Origin: Victivallales bacterium
Lineage (GTDB): Bacteria > Verrucomicrobiota > Lentisphaeria > Oligosphaerales > Oligosphaeraceae
Length of the DNA stretch: 7,482 nucleotides
NCBI GenBank assembly: GCA_017963875.1
Contig: JAGCTA010000173.1
Span: 1 to 7,482, forward strand
Direction: 5' to 3'
The notes below the pieces were generated by a model. It searched no databases. It saw nothing but the letters and a program-made list of their open reading frames with translations, and was not told where the DNA came from. Made by a program: the position numbers and the translations under genes. How positions within the stretch are numbered: position 1 is the first letter of the stretch; the number at the start of each line of letters is the position of its first letter. Positions 6,343 to 7,482 of the stretch are shown here, piece by piece.

Positions 6343-6344
6343 TG

Positions 6345-7478
6345 TCAGACAAAAAGGTAGTCGTTAAGCACTGGCTGAAGCCCTTCCGATTCCATGTCAT
6401 GGTACATGGAATTCAAACTGCGTCCATCGGCGATTTCGAACTGCTCGTCGCCCTCTTCCCCGCATTCCTTGCCTGTATATTTGCTTTCATGGTCACCGAT
6501 TCCAGTCGAAACGCCTGCTGAAATCTTCGTCGCCGCGATTTTGGCGATGCCATTTCTGAAAGACGCGCTTTCACGTGATGAAACCGTGATGCCCGCGTAT
6601 GGCAGGAATATTCTGTAGGCACACAAAATCTGGCAAAGTTGGCGTTCATGGACATCCTGTGGATTGATGGCCGCATTATTCACAATTGGGCGCAGGCGCG
6701 GACAAGAGAGGGAGATTTCTGCATGCGGATATTTACGCTGCAGGAAATGTGCATGAAGCCCTGTGGTAAGCGCATCCTTTCTAAAATCCGCCAGTCCAAG
6801 CAATGCAGAGAACCCCACGCCTCGCATTCCTCCTCGAATTGCCCTTTCCTGCGAATCGAAGCGATATGGCCACACGCGTTTGTGGCCAGCCAGATGCAGT
6901 TGCTCGTAACGCGTCAAATCATACGTTTCCTGGAATACTGTAACATAATCCACGCCACGTTCATGAAGGTATTTGTATTCATCAACGTTCAATGGATAGA
7001 CTTCAATGCCGACCATTCGGAAATATTTCCTTGCAAGCGCACATGCATCGCCGATATACTCCACGCCGCTTTTTCCACGGCTTTCGCCAGTCAAGATAAG
7101 GATTTCCTCCATGCCCGAATTGGCAATGACTTTCATCTCGTGTTCAATTTGGTTCATATCCAGACACATCCGCCGAATATGATTGTAGCAGTTGAAACCA
7201 CAGTAAACACAGTAGTTCTCACAATAGTTGGCGATGTACAACGGAGTGAAAAGATAGACTGTGTTGCCGAAATGGCGAACAGTCTCTTTTCGCGCGCGAA
7301 CTGCCATCTGCTCAAGCAGAGGAACCGCCGCAGGGGATAACAATGCCTGGAAATCCTCAATCGTGCAATGCTCATGCTCCAAAGCCCGCAACACGTCCCT
7401 TGCAGTGAACGTCGAAGGATCATACGCCGCGACTCGTTCCATCACATGGTCACGGATATCCGACTTAATAACCTCCAT
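6345..7478 (-). CDS. thiH: 2-iminoacetate synthase ThiH (radical SAM tyrosine lyase, thiamine biosynthesis)
   Basis: ThiH splits L-tyrosine by radical chemistry into dehydroglycine (2-iminoacetate) and p-cresol; dehydroglycine feeds ThiG in making the thiazole ring of thiamine. It is an oxygen-sensitive cytoplasmic enzyme. The 377-residue length is normal. The radical-SAM cluster motif is CENYCVYCGF, with Cys86, Cys90 and Cys93 (C-x3-C-x2-C). Family landmarks recognisable from E. coli ThiH are ALLSPAA (45-51), the HFGNTVYLFTPLYIANYC segment before the cluster, the ILTGESRGK segment, VFQETY, GVGFSALLGL, LRPI, and the C-terminal GLQPVLNDY. HydG, the related tyrosine lyase of hydrogenase maturation, is much longer and is excluded. 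The ATG at 7478 begins MEVIKSDI, which looks like the natural N-terminus, but only 4 bases upstream are visible, so the RBS, promoter and any neighbouring thi genes cannot be seen. It converges with the phosphatase operon. Confidence 0.95.
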   Translation of the reverse strand: MEVIKSDIRDHVMERVAAYDPSTFTARDVLRALEHEHCTIEDFQALLSPAAVPLLEQMAVRARKETVRHFGNTVYLFTPLYIANYCENYCVYCGFNCYNHIRRMCLDMNQIEHEMKVIANSGMEEILILTGESRGKSGVEYIGDACALARKYFRMVGIEVYPLNVDEYKYLHERGVDYVTVFQETYDLTRYEQLHLAGHKRVWPYRFDSQERAIRGGMRGVGFSALLGLADFRKDALTTGLHAHFLQRKYPHAEISLSCPRLRPIVNNAAINPQDVHERQLCQILCAYRIFLPYAGITVSSRESASFRNGIAKIAATKISAGVSTGIGDHESKYTGKECGEEGDEQFEIADGRSLNSMYHDMESEGLQPVLNDYLFV

Positions 7479-7482
7479 TCCA

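Noticed and set aside
6639..7340. 233-codon open frame on the plus strand opposite thiH
   Set aside because: The minus strand encodes an unmistakable ThiH across the same bases; the plus-strand translation has no recognisable domain.
7470..7479. The 10-mer AACCTCCATT occurs both at the thiH start and just past its stop (6322-6331)
   Set aside because: A 10-base match between two points in 7.5 kb is expected by chance, and the similarity does not extend.

Overview
This 7.5 kb window looks like chromosomal DNA from a Gram-negative-type, probably anaerobic bacterium of intermediate GC content. Three things point that way: a radical-SAM ThiH whose wording (e.g. NYCENYCVYCGFNCYN) matches, from memory, ThiH of strict anaerobes; an iron-sulfur-flavoprotein-like reductase; and a membrane-anchored SpoIIE-type phosphatase. 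Ribosome binding sites are mostly weak. A member of the PVC group (Lentisphaerae/Kiritimatiellae-like) is my guess, but the phylum is not established by the sequence.

Layout, left to right. (1) 1-2916, plus: the 3' part of a very long, unrecognised gene whose frame stays open to the left edge; it alternates helical segments with blocks of amphipathic beta strands. (2) 2917-2994: a short gap filled by a small hairpin and a 41-bp near-perfect palindrome. (3) 2995-3531, plus: a small flavodoxin-fold reductase with a compact four-cysteine motif. (4) 3532-3743: a gap with a near-consensus sigma70-type promoter (TTGACG-17 bp-TATAGT) and a structured leader of about 95 nt. (5) 3744-4040 and 4045-6156, plus: a two-gene operon encoding a STAS anti-sigma-factor antagonist and a membrane sensor/PP2C phosphatase/HATPase protein. 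(6) 6157-6344: a convergent gap with a strong terminator for the operon, a second hairpin suited to terminate the minus-strand gene, and a repeat-like palindromic element beginning with an IS-end-like sequence. (7) 6345-7478, minus: thiH, with its whole coding region inside the window.

The functional core is the partner-switching operon. An extracytoplasmic domain senses an unknown signal and controls a cytoplasmic SpoIIE phosphatase, which should dephosphorylate the STAS protein made from the same mRNA. The same polypeptide ends in an RsbW/SpoIIAB-like ATPase domain that keeps the residues expected of the opposing kinase. Phosphatase and kinase-like modules are thus fused and stoichiometrically coupled to their substrate. 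No sigma factor or other output partner lies in the window. The flavoprotein upstream and thiH downstream appear to be separate transcription units.
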